Assembly (NCBI GenBank): GCA_965262315.1
Contig: CBDHFJ010000006.1
Span: 1 to 14,175 of the forward strand
DNA: 14,175 nucleotides
Source: JBCCFK01 sp965262315
GTDB taxonomy: Bacteria; Actinomycetota; Acidimicrobiia; Acidimicrobiales; UBA8592
Direction of reading: 5' to 3'
A program made the position numbers and the translations under genes. Under the pieces are notes generated by a model. The model made no database searches. It had not been told where the DNA came from and saw only the letters and a program-made list of their open reading frames with translations. Positions 6,133 through 12,856 of this stretch are shown piece after piece; position 1 is the first letter of the stretch, and every line of letters starts with the position of its first letter.

Positions 6133-7245
6133 TCAGCGAGGCGCGCACTCCCCGGCGATCGAGCTGATCGCCGTGCCGCGTCGCGGCATGCGCACCTCGT
6201 GCACGTCGTAGCCGTTGGTGACGTACCCCAACGACAGACCGGTCGCCGGATCGGCCCAGGCGAGTTGGCCGCCGGCACCGTTGTGTCCGAACGCCATCGG
6301 GGAGACCGTCCGGCCCAGCCCACGGATGTGCGAGAGGCCGTCGTCACCCGCCAGGATCAGCCCGAGGGCGCGGTTGGCCGGCACGCCCATCGGATCCGGG
6401 AACGTGTTGCGCACCTCGGCCGTGCCGATGCGGCGCCACTCCGGGTCCCAGATGCCTTCCGGGTCGTGAAGGAGGTGCTGGTAGAAGGTGGCGAGGTCGA
6501 CCGCTCGCGCGAAGCCACCGCCGCCGGGCACACCGACCTCGCGGGTCTCGGCGAGGTTGAATCGCAGGATGGCGTCGTCGGTGACCTCGGTGGCGGGCAT
6601 GGCCCGCACCCCGAACGCTTCCTCCAACTCGTCGGGCGATGCGTGCTCGCCGACCAGCACCAGGTCCTGCAGGTCGTCCTGGTCATCGAGGGGTACACCG
6701 ACGATGCGCGGGAGGCCGACGGCATCGGTGACCCGACGCTGCACCTCGTCGCGGAAGTCGTTGCCCGTGACCGCCTCGATCAGGGCACCGAGCACCCAGT
6801 GGGCCGACGACGGGTGGTATTCGAACGCGGTCCCCGGCTCCCAGTTGAGCCGCCACGACGACATCTTGGCGGCGCGCCCCTCGGGCGTGGACCAGGCCGG
6901 CGGGCCCATCGGGGCGTGAGGGAAGCCGGACGTGTGCAGCATCACCTGTTCGAGCGTGATGGCGTCCTTGCCGTTCTCGCCGAAGCCGTCGACCACGTCG
7001 GCGACCACGGTGTCGAGGCCCAACGCACCCTCGGCGAGCAACGTCCACACCGTGGAGGCCACGAACGGTTTGGTCGCCGAGAAGATGCAGTACCGGCTCT
7101 CCGGCGTCGCGTCGCCGAACGTCTCGGCGGCGACGATCTCGCCCTCGTAGCCCAAGGCCACCTGGCACGACGGCAGGTGACCCTCCTCGACCTCTCGGGC
7201 TGCTCGGGCGAGGAGCCGTTCCACCTGTGCGTCGTCGATGCTCAC
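6133..7245 (-). CDS. Serine hydrolase, beta-lactamase family (class C/esterase type)
   Basis: This is a 370-residue member of the serine beta-lactamase/penicillin-binding/esterase superfamily (S12-like). The nucleophile Ser56 and base Lys59 lie in FSATK, Tyr143 in FEYHPSSAHWVLG is the second motif, and HNG (321-323) in FGHNGAGGQLAWADP replaces the KTG triad, as is usual in the esterase-like subgroup. There is no signal peptide, so a cytoplasmic esterase or peptidase role is more likely than antibiotic resistance. The GTG at 7245 is chosen because codons further upstream are Arg/Pro-rich and do not resemble the family. A -10-like TACGCT lies 8 bases upstream and no Shine-Dalgarno is seen. It diverges from the 7320 gene across 74 bases. 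Substrate is unknown. Confidence 0.9.
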   Translation of the reverse strand: MSIDDAQVERLLARAAREVEEGHLPSCQVALGYEGEIVAAETFGDATPESRYCIFSATKPFVASTVWTLLAEGALGLDTVVADVVDGFGENGKDAITLEQVMLHTSGFPHAPMGPPAWSTPEGRAAKMSSWRLNWEPGTAFEYHPSSAHWVLGALIEAVTGNDFRDEVQRRVTDAVGLPRIVGVPLDDQDDLQDLVLVGEHASPDELEEAFGVRAMPATEVTDDAILRFNLAETREVGVPGGGGFARAVDLATFYQHLLHDPEGIWDPEWRRIGTAEVRNTFPDPMGVPANRALGLILAGDDGLSHIRGLGRTVSPMAFGHNGAGGQLAWADPATGLSLGYVTNGYDVHEVRMPRRGTAISSIAGECAPR

Positions 7246-7253
7246 GGCCCGGG

Positions 7254-7259
7254 AGCGTA
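7254..7259 (-). promoter_or_regulatory. -10-like hexamer before the serine hydrolase
   Basis: Read on the minus strand, TACGCT ends 8 bases before the GTG at 7245, a spacing compatible with a leaderless transcript. No clear -35 is seen. The assignment rests on spacing and on similar arrangements at neighbouring genes. Confidence 0.3.
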
Positions 7260-7319
7260 CCGCTGTCCGACAGTTCGGTCTCGACCTCCATCCTGCGCCC
7301 GCCGCGCCGATGGACACCC

Positions 7320-7901
7320 ATGGGTCTGTTCGGCAAGAAGAAGCGCGAGCCGCGGGTGCATCCGGCCGTCTCGCGTCGTGTCCACGTGGCGGCGTCGCTC
7401 GACGCCGTCGTCGACCAGTTGCGGGGCTATTCACAGCTCCACTCCCCCAAGCGGGCGACAGAGCTGCCGTTGCACGTGGGCACGGCATCCGACGGCTCGA
7501 CCGTCGTCCGGCTCCCCGCCAGCATCCACCCGTGGCTCTTCCACAACGTGGCGTACTGGCTGCTCGACACCCCGGGCCAACAGTTCATCGCTGCCGTCTC
7601 CGACCCGGGGCCGACGCATGCCGGTTACGTCCTGGTGCGCGACCCGGAGATGGCCGACTGCCTCTGCGGCCTCGACGACACCGGTGACGGCTGGACGGTG
7701 CACGTCCCCGACAACACCGTCGCTCGGCCCGATGCGGTGCCGGTCCCGGCCATCGACGCTCCGGTGGACGATGCCACGGAGACGATCGTCGTGCCCATGC
7801 TCGGCGAGGACCCCGGCCACGATCTCAACCCGGACAACGAGGCCACCGACCCGACGCGCAAGCGCCTCGAGCAGCGTCGAAGCCACTCGTTCACGTACTG
7901 A
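7320..7901 (+). CDS. Conserved-looking hypothetical protein, 193 residues
   Basis: I do not recognise this family. The protein starts MGLFGKKKREPR, a basic tip that could touch nucleic acid or membrane phosphates. It has a compact core (about 20-135) with strands such as HVAASLDAVVDQLRGY, VVRLPASIHPWLFHNVAYWLLD, QFIAAVSDPG and HAGYVLVRDPEMADCL. An acidic tail rich in Asp and Pro (136-180) ends in the basic KRLEQRRSHSFTY. There is no signal peptide or membrane helix. The ATG at 7320 is preferred because residues encoded upstream in this frame are Arg/Ser/Pro-rich and lie over the divergent promoter. C-rich third positions match the neighbouring actinobacterial genes, so it is very likely a real gene. 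Its stop lies 8 bases from the converging AsnC-type gene. Function cannot be assigned. Confidence 0.8.
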   Translation: MGLFGKKKREPRVHPAVSRRVHVAASLDAVVDQLRGYSQLHSPKRATELPLHVGTASDGSTVVRLPASIHPWLFHNVAYWLLDTPGQQFIAAVSDPGPTHAGYVLVRDPEMADCLCGLDDTGDGWTVHVPDNTVARPDAVPVPAIDAPVDDATETIVVPMLGEDPGHDLNPDNEATDPTRKRLEQRRSHSFTY

Positions 7902-7909
7902 GGCCGACG

Positions 7910-8387
7910 TCAGATCACGGCGCCGTCGCTGCGAACCTCTTCCAACAAGACCGCGGTCTGCGTGTTGCGGACGCCCGGAACGCCGAGCAGTTCGGTGAGG
8001 ACGACATCGCGCAAGTCGTCGAGGTCGGCGGCACGGACGAGCACCACGAAGTCCGAAGCCCCCGCGGTGAGACCCACCCAGTGCACGTTCGGTAGCGCCA
8101 GTACCCGGTCTCGCAGATCGGCCCACGCCACCTGGTGCGCTTCGATGGTCACCAAGCGCCGAGACCCCCATGCCGAGCGCCTCGGGGCGGACCCGAGCCT
8201 CGAATCCGGTGATGACGCCGTCATCGACGAGGCGGTCGAAGCGGGCGTACGCCGTGGCCCGGCCGATGCCGGCGCGTTCGGCCAACACGGGAATCGAGAG
8301 GCGCCCGTCGGCCCGCAGCAGGTCGACGATCGTCCGGTCGATGTCGTCGAGCTCCCGAGCCGACGGGATGTTCACATGTTCAACCAT
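7910..8387 (-). pseudogene. AsnC/Lrp family transcriptional regulator, frame interrupted
   Basis: Lrp/AsnC proteins pair an N-terminal winged helix with a C-terminal RAM domain that binds amino acids. The helix-turn-helix half reads from the ATG at 8387 (LDDIDRTIVDLLRADGRLSIPVLAERAGIGRATAYARFDRL, then GFEARVRPEALGMGVSAL, 78 residues). The RAM half reads in a different frame from about 8155 to the stop at 7910 (LVTIEAHQVAWADLRDRV, then VGLTAGASDFVVLV and VPGVRNTQTAVLLEE). The slip lies at 8153-8156; removing one base there (GCGCTTGGTG to GCGCTGGTG on the minus strand) restores a continuous protein of about 158 residues, normal for the family. This is either a sequencing error or a genuine +1/-2 mutation. 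The gene diverges from the phenylalanine hydroxylase and is the likely local regulator of that gene and of itself. Confidence 0.85.
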
Positions 8388-8391
8388 CGCT

Positions 8392-8407
8392 CGATCATAC
8401 GATCATC
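8392..8407. promoter_or_regulatory. Repeat and overlapping -10 elements between asnC-type and hydroxylase genes
   Basis: CGATCATA and CGATCATC are near-perfect tandem octamers (8392-8399, 8400-8407), which also create the inverted repeat GATC-ATAC-GATC at 8393-8404. On the minus strand TATGAT (8394-8399) ends 6 bases before the regulator ATG at 8387, a textbook position for a leaderless transcript. On the plus strand TACGAT (8398-8403) could serve the hydroxylase. A regulator bound here would cover both promoters. Neither has a convincing -35. Confidence 0.45.
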
Positions 8408-8462
8408 TGGTTCTGGACGCCCTGAGCGGATGAAACGTACAGATTCTGTCACCATCGGGTAC

Positions 8463-9275
8463 ATGCCCGTCATGGGGTTCGAGACAGATGCGGTCTACGC
8501 ACAGCGACGAAGCGACATCGCCCTCGCCGCTCGCGGGCCCGATGCAGAGCCGCTCGACGTCGACTATCTCAAGATCGAGGACGACACCTGGCGGTACGCC
8601 CACGGCGAACTGCTCAGCCGGTGGCGGCAGTTCGCTGCGCCCGAAATCATGGCCGCGTCCGAGCATCTGGGGCTTCCCACCGAACGGGTCCCGCAGCTCC
8701 GCGAGGTGACCGATCGCCTCGCCCGCCGCACCGGGTTCCGTTTCCGCGCGGTGCCCGGACTGGTCCCGGTCGACGAGTTCTTCGGCGCACTGGCCGACGG
8801 CATCTTCCTGTCCACGCAGTACGTCCGCCACCCGTCCTCGCCGCTGTACACGCCCGAGCCCGACGTCCTCCACGAGGTGCTCGGCCACGCCACCTGCCTC
8901 GCCGACCCCCACCTCGCCATGCTCCATCGGGCGGCAGGCGCCGCGATGACCCGGGTGGAGCTGGCCGAATCCCGGCAGTTCCTGGCTGACGTCTTCTGGT
9001 TCACCGCCGAGTTCGGCGTCCTCACCAGCCCGACCGGCCCACTCGCATACGGCGCCGGCCTGCTGTCATCTGCCGGCGAGCTGGACTGGTTCCGGTCCCA
9101 GGCCGTGTTCAGACCGATCGACATCGCCGCGATGGGCACCCTCCCCTACGACATCGACAGCTACCAGCCGGTGCTGTTCACGGCCGCGTCGCTCGCCGAG
9201 GTCACCGACGTGGTCGGGGAGTTCTTCGCCGCCGCGGATGACGACGGCATCGAAGCGCTTCGGTCCGGCGCCTGA
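8463..9275 (+). CDS. phhA: Aromatic amino acid hydroxylase, probably phenylalanine 4-monooxygenase
   Basis: This is a pterin-dependent non-haem iron hydroxylase of 270 residues, the size of bacterial single-domain enzymes without an ACT regulatory domain. The iron ligands are visible: His137 and His142 in PEPDVLHEVLGHATCLADP, and Glu183 in DVFWFTAEFGV. The C-terminal segment YDIDSYQPVLF (229-239) matches the family's conserved IDxxQP strand. The reaction would be Phe + tetrahydropterin + O2 to Tyr; a Tyr or Trp substrate is not excluded. The start is uncertain: ATG at 8430, 8463 and 8472 are all in frame, none with a good Shine-Dalgarno. The divergent AsnC/Lrp gene suggests control by an amino acid. 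The shikimate kinase-like gene follows after 22 bases. The symbol is by analogy with Pseudomonas. Confidence 0.88.
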   Translation: MPVMGFETDAVYAQRRSDIALAARGPDAEPLDVDYLKIEDDTWRYAHGELLSRWRQFAAPEIMAASEHLGLPTERVPQLREVTDRLARRTGFRFRAVPGLVPVDEFFGALADGIFLSTQYVRHPSSPLYTPEPDVLHEVLGHATCLADPHLAMLHRAAGAAMTRVELAESRQFLADVFWFTAEFGVLTSPTGPLAYGAGLLSSAGELDWFRSQAVFRPIDIAAMGTLPYDIDSYQPVLFTAASLAEVTDVVGEFFAAADDDGIEALRSGA

Positions 9276-9285
9276 CCTCGGGTAG

Positions 9286-9291
9286 TACCGT
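9286..9291 (+). promoter_or_regulatory. -10-like TACCGT before the kinase-like gene
   Basis: TACCGT ends 6 bases before the ATG at 9298, inside AGTACCGTC (9284-9292). The same nonamer recurs at 9963-9971 upstream of the FAD oxidase start, extending to 11 of 12 identical bases. The position fits a leaderless promoter in the 22-base gap between the two genes. Confidence 0.4.
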
Positions 9292-9297
9292 CCGCGC

Positions 9298-9795
9298 ATG
9301 ACCGCGGCCCGCCACCTCGTGATCATCGGACCGATGGGCGTCGGCAAGACCACCACCGCCACCGCGGTCGCCGCGGCGCTGGGCCGACCGCTGCGTGACA
9401 GCGACGCCGACATCGAGGACCGGACCGGGCGCACCGGCCGGGACATCGCGGCGACCGACGGAGTCACGGTCCTCCACGAGCTCGAAGCGGACGTCCTGCT
9501 CGATGCGCTGCGCACCGAACGACCCGTCGTCGTGGCTGCCGCGGCGTCGGTGGTCGACCGCGCCGACTGCCGCGACGCACTCCGGGCACCCTTTGTCGTG
9601 ACGCTCGACGTGGACGCGCCGACCCTGGTCGACCGCATCCGGTCGGGCGATCACCGCCGTGCGGTGACCCGCGAGGAGATCGCGACCCTCATGAAGCGCC
9701 GCGAACCGGCGCTGGCCGCCGTGGCCGACCTCCGGCTCGATGCGCGACGATCCCCGGCCGAGCTCACAGCGGCTGTACTGGACGCGCGCAGCTGA
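9298..9795 (+). CDS. Shikimate kinase-like P-loop kinase of unknown substrate
   Basis: This 165-residue protein has the shikimate kinase (AroK) length and order of motifs: Walker A GPMGVGKTT (11-19), the DSDADIEDRTG segment (34-44) whose second Asp corresponds to the shikimate-contacting Asp, and a C-terminal HRRAV...MKRREPALAAVADLRLD region resembling the lid and adenine-binding parts. Two hallmark substrate positions are changed: the FR pair (Arg58 in Mycobacterium tuberculosis AroK) becomes LHELE with His60, and the GGG loop becomes Ala-rich (VVVAAAASVVD). It is therefore probably not the biosynthetic shikimate kinase. Its place 22 bases after an aromatic amino acid hydroxylase suggests a related small hydroxylated substrate, which is speculation. 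A -10-like TACCGT precedes the start. Confidence 0.82.
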   Translation: MTAARHLVIIGPMGVGKTTTATAVAAALGRPLRDSDADIEDRTGRTGRDIAATDGVTVLHELEADVLLDALRTERPVVVAAAASVVDRADCRDALRAPFVVTLDVDAPTLVDRIRSGDHRRAVTREEIATLMKRREPALAAVADLRLDARRSPAELTAAVLDARS

Positions 9796-9905
9796 TCGCA
9801 GCCGCCAGGGGTTCGAGTCGGCCCGCAACCATCGCCCCGCGCATCGACCACCCGACCACGTCGACATCGGGCGCATGGCGTCTCCTCGAGCGGTGTTCGG
9901 GTCTG

Positions 9906-9945
9906 GTGCCAGGCACGAGTCACGACACGGTTCCGGACTCGTGCC
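9906..9945. promoter_or_regulatory. Strong inverted repeat, candidate operator of the FAD oxidase
   Basis: GGCACGAGTC at 9912-9921 and GACTCGTGCC at 9936-9945 are perfect 10-bp inverted arms with a 14-base spacer. A third half-site, GTGCC at 9906-9910, forms a second dyad with the first arm (GTGCC-A-GGCAC). The right arm falls where the -35 of the TACCGT promoter (9965-9970) would be, so a bound repressor would block it. There is no T run after the repeat and the preceding gene ended 110 bases earlier, so a terminator is less likely. The binding protein is unknown. Confidence 0.6.
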
Positions 9946-9964
9946 GAAGGTTCGTCCGGGACAG

Positions 9965-9970
9965 TACCGT
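9965..9970 (+). promoter_or_regulatory. -10-like TACCGT before the FAD oxidase
   Basis: TACCGT ends 7 bases before the GTG at 9978, within AGTACCGTC shared with the promoter at 9284-9292. It fits a leaderless transcript, and its -35 region overlaps the right arm of the inverted repeat at 9936-9945. Confidence 0.42.
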
Positions 9971-9977
9971 CAGCCAC

Positions 9978-11399
9978 GTGAGCGAGCACCCGGCAATCAG
10001 CGCCATCCGAACCGACCTCGGCGATGTCGCCGTGCTCACCGGCGACCAAGCGGCCCCGTTCCTGGTCGACCCCCGAGGCGTCCACGTCGGCAGCGCACTC
10101 GGCGTGGTGCGTCCCGCCTCGACCACCGAGGTCCAGACCGTCGTGCGAGCGTGCGCCGAACACGGCATCGCCATCGTGCCCCAGGGCGGCAACACCGGGC
10201 TCAGCGGCGGAACGGCGGTTGCCGCCGAGACACCGTCGGTCGTGGTGTCGCTCAGCCGCATGAACGAGATCGAGGCCGTCGACCCCCACCGGTGGTCGAT
10301 GACCGTCCAGGCCGGCGTCACCATCCAGGCGATGCACGATGCCGCGGCCGCGGCCGACCGCCTGTTCGCCCCCGACTGGGGCGCTCGCGGCACGGCCACC
10401 ATCGGCGGCGCCATCGCCACCGACGCCGGGGGCAACAACGTGTTGCGGTACGGCAACCTCCGCGACAACGTGCTCGGCATCGAAGCCGTCCTTGCCGACG
10501 GCCGGATCTGGGACGGCACCCGAGCGCTGCGGAAGGACTCGTCGGGCTACGACCTGAAGCAACTCTTCATCGGCTCGGAGGGCACCCTCGGCCTGGTGAC
10601 CCGGGCGGTCGTCCGGCTCCATCCACCCGCGACGCACGAGCAGTCGGCACTCGCCGCCATCCCGGGCCTCGACGGCCTCAACGACCTCTACGCGCTCGCC
10701 CAGCAGACCGCGCCGGGCATGGTGACCGCGTTCGAGCTGGTGCCCGAGCTCGGCATGCAGCGGGTCTGCGAGCTCTACGACGTGCCCCGACCGATCGAGA
10801 CCGAGGCCCCCTTCTACATCCTGGTCAAGGTGGGCTCGACCCAGCCGGTCACCGACGCGCTCGGGTCGTTCCTCGAACGCGCCGCCGAGGAGGGCCGCAT
10901 CCTCGACGCGATCGTGGCCGCCACCGCCGACCAGGAAGAGCGCCTCTGGCTCATCCGTGATGAGCTGCCGCCCCAGCGCATCTTCCCCGACACCCAGAAG
11001 GTCGGGCTCAAGATGGACACCGCTGTTCCCGTCGACCGCATGGCCGAGTACCACGACGCCGTCCTGGCGGCAGCGGCAGAGGTCGTTCCCGACGCCATCG
11101 CCTACGGCTTCGGCCACGTGGGTGACGGCAACCTCCACGTCATGATCCTGCCGAGCCGAACCGAGGACATGGACACGTTCCTCCTCAGCCGTCCCGAGCT
11201 GGAGCGTCGCGTCGACGAAACCACGTTCGCGATGGGCGGCACGCTGTCGGCCGAGCACGGGATCGGGCGACATCTCCGGTCCCGCGTGGGGGCGCAGAAA
11301 CCGGCCATCGAGTGGGAGCTGATGCGATCCGTCAAGGCGGTGTTCGACCCGGACGGCATCATGAACCCCGGAGCGCTGCTCCCCGCGGCCGAGGAGTGA
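9978..11399 (+). CDS. FAD-linked oxidase, D-2-hydroxyacid dehydrogenase type (GlcD/D-lactate/D-2-hydroxyglutarate family)
   Basis: This 473-residue flavoenzyme of the VAO/PCMH family oxidises D-2-hydroxy acids to 2-oxo acids. The FAD domain shows PQGGNTGLSGGTAV (68-81), the TIGGAIATDAGGNNVLRYGNLRDNVLGIE block (141-169) and FIGSEGTLGLVTRAVVRL (197-214). The C-terminal catalytic domain has metal-site histidines His380 and His387 in GFGHVGDGNLHVMI, Glu426-His427 in SAEHGIGRH, and the closing FDPDGIMNPG. The GTG at 9978 is chosen because the ATG at 9906 would place the inverted repeat and promoter inside the coding region. The stop overlaps the MFS transporter start as GTGA, so the two are probably cotranscribed. 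Likely substrates are D-lactate, D-2-hydroxyglutarate or, given the aromatic neighbours, a D-aryl-lactate (inference). Confidence 0.93.
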   Translation: MSEHPAISAIRTDLGDVAVLTGDQAAPFLVDPRGVHVGSALGVVRPASTTEVQTVVRACAEHGIAIVPQGGNTGLSGGTAVAAETPSVVVSLSRMNEIEAVDPHRWSMTVQAGVTIQAMHDAAAAADRLFAPDWGARGTATIGGAIATDAGGNNVLRYGNLRDNVLGIEAVLADGRIWDGTRALRKDSSGYDLKQLFIGSEGTLGLVTRAVVRLHPPATHEQSALAAIPGLDGLNDLYALAQQTAPGMVTAFELVPELGMQRVCELYDVPRPIETEAPFYILVKVGSTQPVTDALGSFLERAAEEGRILDAIVAATADQEERLWLIRDELPPQRIFPDTQKVGLKMDTAVPVDRMAEYHDAVLAAAAEVVPDAIAYGFGHVGDGNLHVMILPSRTEDMDTFLLSRPELERRVDETTFAMGGTLSAEHGIGRHLRSRVGAQKPAIEWELMRSVKAVFDPDGIMNPGALLPAAEE

Positions 11400-12847
11400 C
11401 GAGCCCCGGCGTCGTCGCCCGCGTCACCGGGCGCATGGAACCCAAGTGGCGGGCCTTCGCCGCCATGGCGATGACCTACTTCCTGCTCGTCACCGCATCG
11501 AGCATGTCGTTCCTCGTGCTCCCCGACATCGCCGAGGACTTCGACGTGACCCTGCGGACCGTCGGGTGGGTCGTGATCATCGAGTCACTCATCGTCGCCG
11601 CATGCCTGCTTCCGGTCGGATCGCTGGCCGACCGGGTCGGGCGCCGCCGGATCCTGTGGTGGGGCATGGGCATCTTCGGGCTCGGGCTGGTCGCGACGGG
11701 CTTGGCACCGAACTTCCCGCTCTTGATCGCAGCCCGCGTGGTCTCGGCCATCGGCAACGTTCTCGCCCAGTCCGTGGCGACCGGCATCCTGGTGGCGGCG
11801 TTCCCGCCGCACGAACGCGGCCTGGCGATGGGCGGCCAGACCACCGCCGTCGGCGCAGCGTCCGCCTCGGGCCCGCTGGTCGGAGGCCTGCTCCTCGGGC
11901 CGCTCTCCTGGGAGTGGCTCTTCCTGCTCCTTGCCGTCCCAGTCTTCGCCACCCTCGTGATCATCCCGCTCGTGCTCGACGACGACACCGTCGACCCTTC
12001 GACGACCCGGGGTCGCGGCGACCGATTGGGCGGCGCGCTGGCCGGCCTGGCGATCGTGCTGGTCGTGGTGACGGCGAACAACCCGTTCGAGTTCTCGTGG
12101 CTGTCGATCCCGATCATCATCGGCGGGACGGGTGCCGTCATCGCGATCACCGCCTTCGTGCGTCACGAACTCGGCCACGACAAGCCCATGCTCGACCTGC
12201 GGCTGTTCGCCCTGCCGTCGTTCGGTGCCGCCGTCGCGGTCCGGGTCATGGGGTTCGCTGCTGCGGCCGCCACCACGCTCCTCATCCCGATCCAACTGAT
12301 CAGCGTCCGGGGCCTCACCTCGCGCACGACCGGCGTGGTGTTGGCCTGCTACGCGGTCGGCATGGCGGTGTCAGCCCAGATCTCCGGTCGGCTGTACGAC
12401 CGCTTGGGTCCCCGGCCATCGGTCGTGACCGGCCTGACCGCACAGGCGGCGGTGATGACGACGTTCGCCTTCACCGGGCTGGACACCTCGCTGGCGCTGA
12501 TCATCCCGATCACGGTCGCCGCCGGCCTCAGTCTCGCCATGTGGAACGTGCCGGCCAACAGCTCGATGATGGGCGCCACCTCGGCTGCGTCGCTCGGCGT
12601 GGTCGGTGCGTTCACCAACGTGACCCGCACGTTCGGCAGTGTGCTCGGCCAGGCCGCAGTCGCGGCCATCGTGGCCGGCGTGTTGGCGAGCCAGGGCTTC
12701 GACATCCCACTGGGCGACATCGCGGACACAGCGGGGGCGGACGAGACGTTCATCGACGGCTGGCGCGCCGCCTACCTCGTCGCCGCCGGCGTGTCGTTGG
12801 CCGCCCTGGCCCCGGCGTCGCGTCTACCGGGTCGAGGACGGAAGTAG
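11396..12847 (+). CDS. MFS transporter, DHA2-like (14-helix drug/proton antiporter type)
   Basis: This 483-residue integral membrane protein belongs to the major facilitator superfamily. Hydrophobic segments recur from residue 20 onward (for example 20-42, 56-74, 86-103, 108-135, 148-167, 172-194, 212-228, 236-256, 274-302, 311-329, 342-360, 364-385, 396-432, 456-474), consistent with about 14 helices. The motif A loop GSLADRVGRRRIL is at 75-87. SWEWLFLLLAVPVF (171-184) matches the segment after helix 5/6 in DHA2 exporters. The GTG at 11396 overlaps the FAD oxidase stop by four bases (GTGA), implying coupling; an ATG at 11435 (MEPKWRAF) is the alternative start. It may export the substrate or product of the upstream oxidase or act as a multidrug exporter; the sequence does not decide. 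Confidence 0.9.
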   Translation: MTSPGVVARVTGRMEPKWRAFAAMAMTYFLLVTASSMSFLVLPDIAEDFDVTLRTVGWVVIIESLIVAACLLPVGSLADRVGRRRILWWGMGIFGLGLVATGLAPNFPLLIAARVVSAIGNVLAQSVATGILVAAFPPHERGLAMGGQTTAVGAASASGPLVGGLLLGPLSWEWLFLLLAVPVFATLVIIPLVLDDDTVDPSTTRGRGDRLGGALAGLAIVLVVVTANNPFEFSWLSIPIIIGGTGAVIAITAFVRHELGHDKPMLDLRLFALPSFGAAVAVRVMGFAAAAATTLLIPIQLISVRGLTSRTTGVVLACYAVGMAVSAQISGRLYDRLGPRPSVVTGLTAQAAVMTTFAFTGLDTSLALIIPITVAAGLSLAMWNVPANSSMMGATSAASLGVVGAFTNVTRTFGSVLGQAAVAAIVAGVLASQGFDIPLGDIADTAGADETFIDGWRAAYLVAAGVSLAALAPASRLPGRGRK

Positions 12848-12856
12848 TCGAGCAGC

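Noticed and set aside
6118..6134. GCCGC/GCGGC hairpin in the 15-base gap between the converging crotonase and serine hydrolase stops.
   Set aside because: Only 4-5 pairs with a tiny loop and no T run on either side; too weak to call a terminator in DNA this GC-rich.
7431..8153. Continuation of the AsnC HTH frame as a 318-residue protein.
   Set aside because: After residue 78 it is low-quality shadow sequence; the genuine RAM domain continues in the other frame, so a frameshift explains it better.
9806..9835. GGTTCGAGTC followed by ACCA looked like the T-arm and 3' end of a tRNA or an attachment-site remnant.
   Set aside because: The bases flanking the TTCGAGT loop do not pair beyond one G-C, and no acceptor, D or anticodon arm can be drawn upstream.
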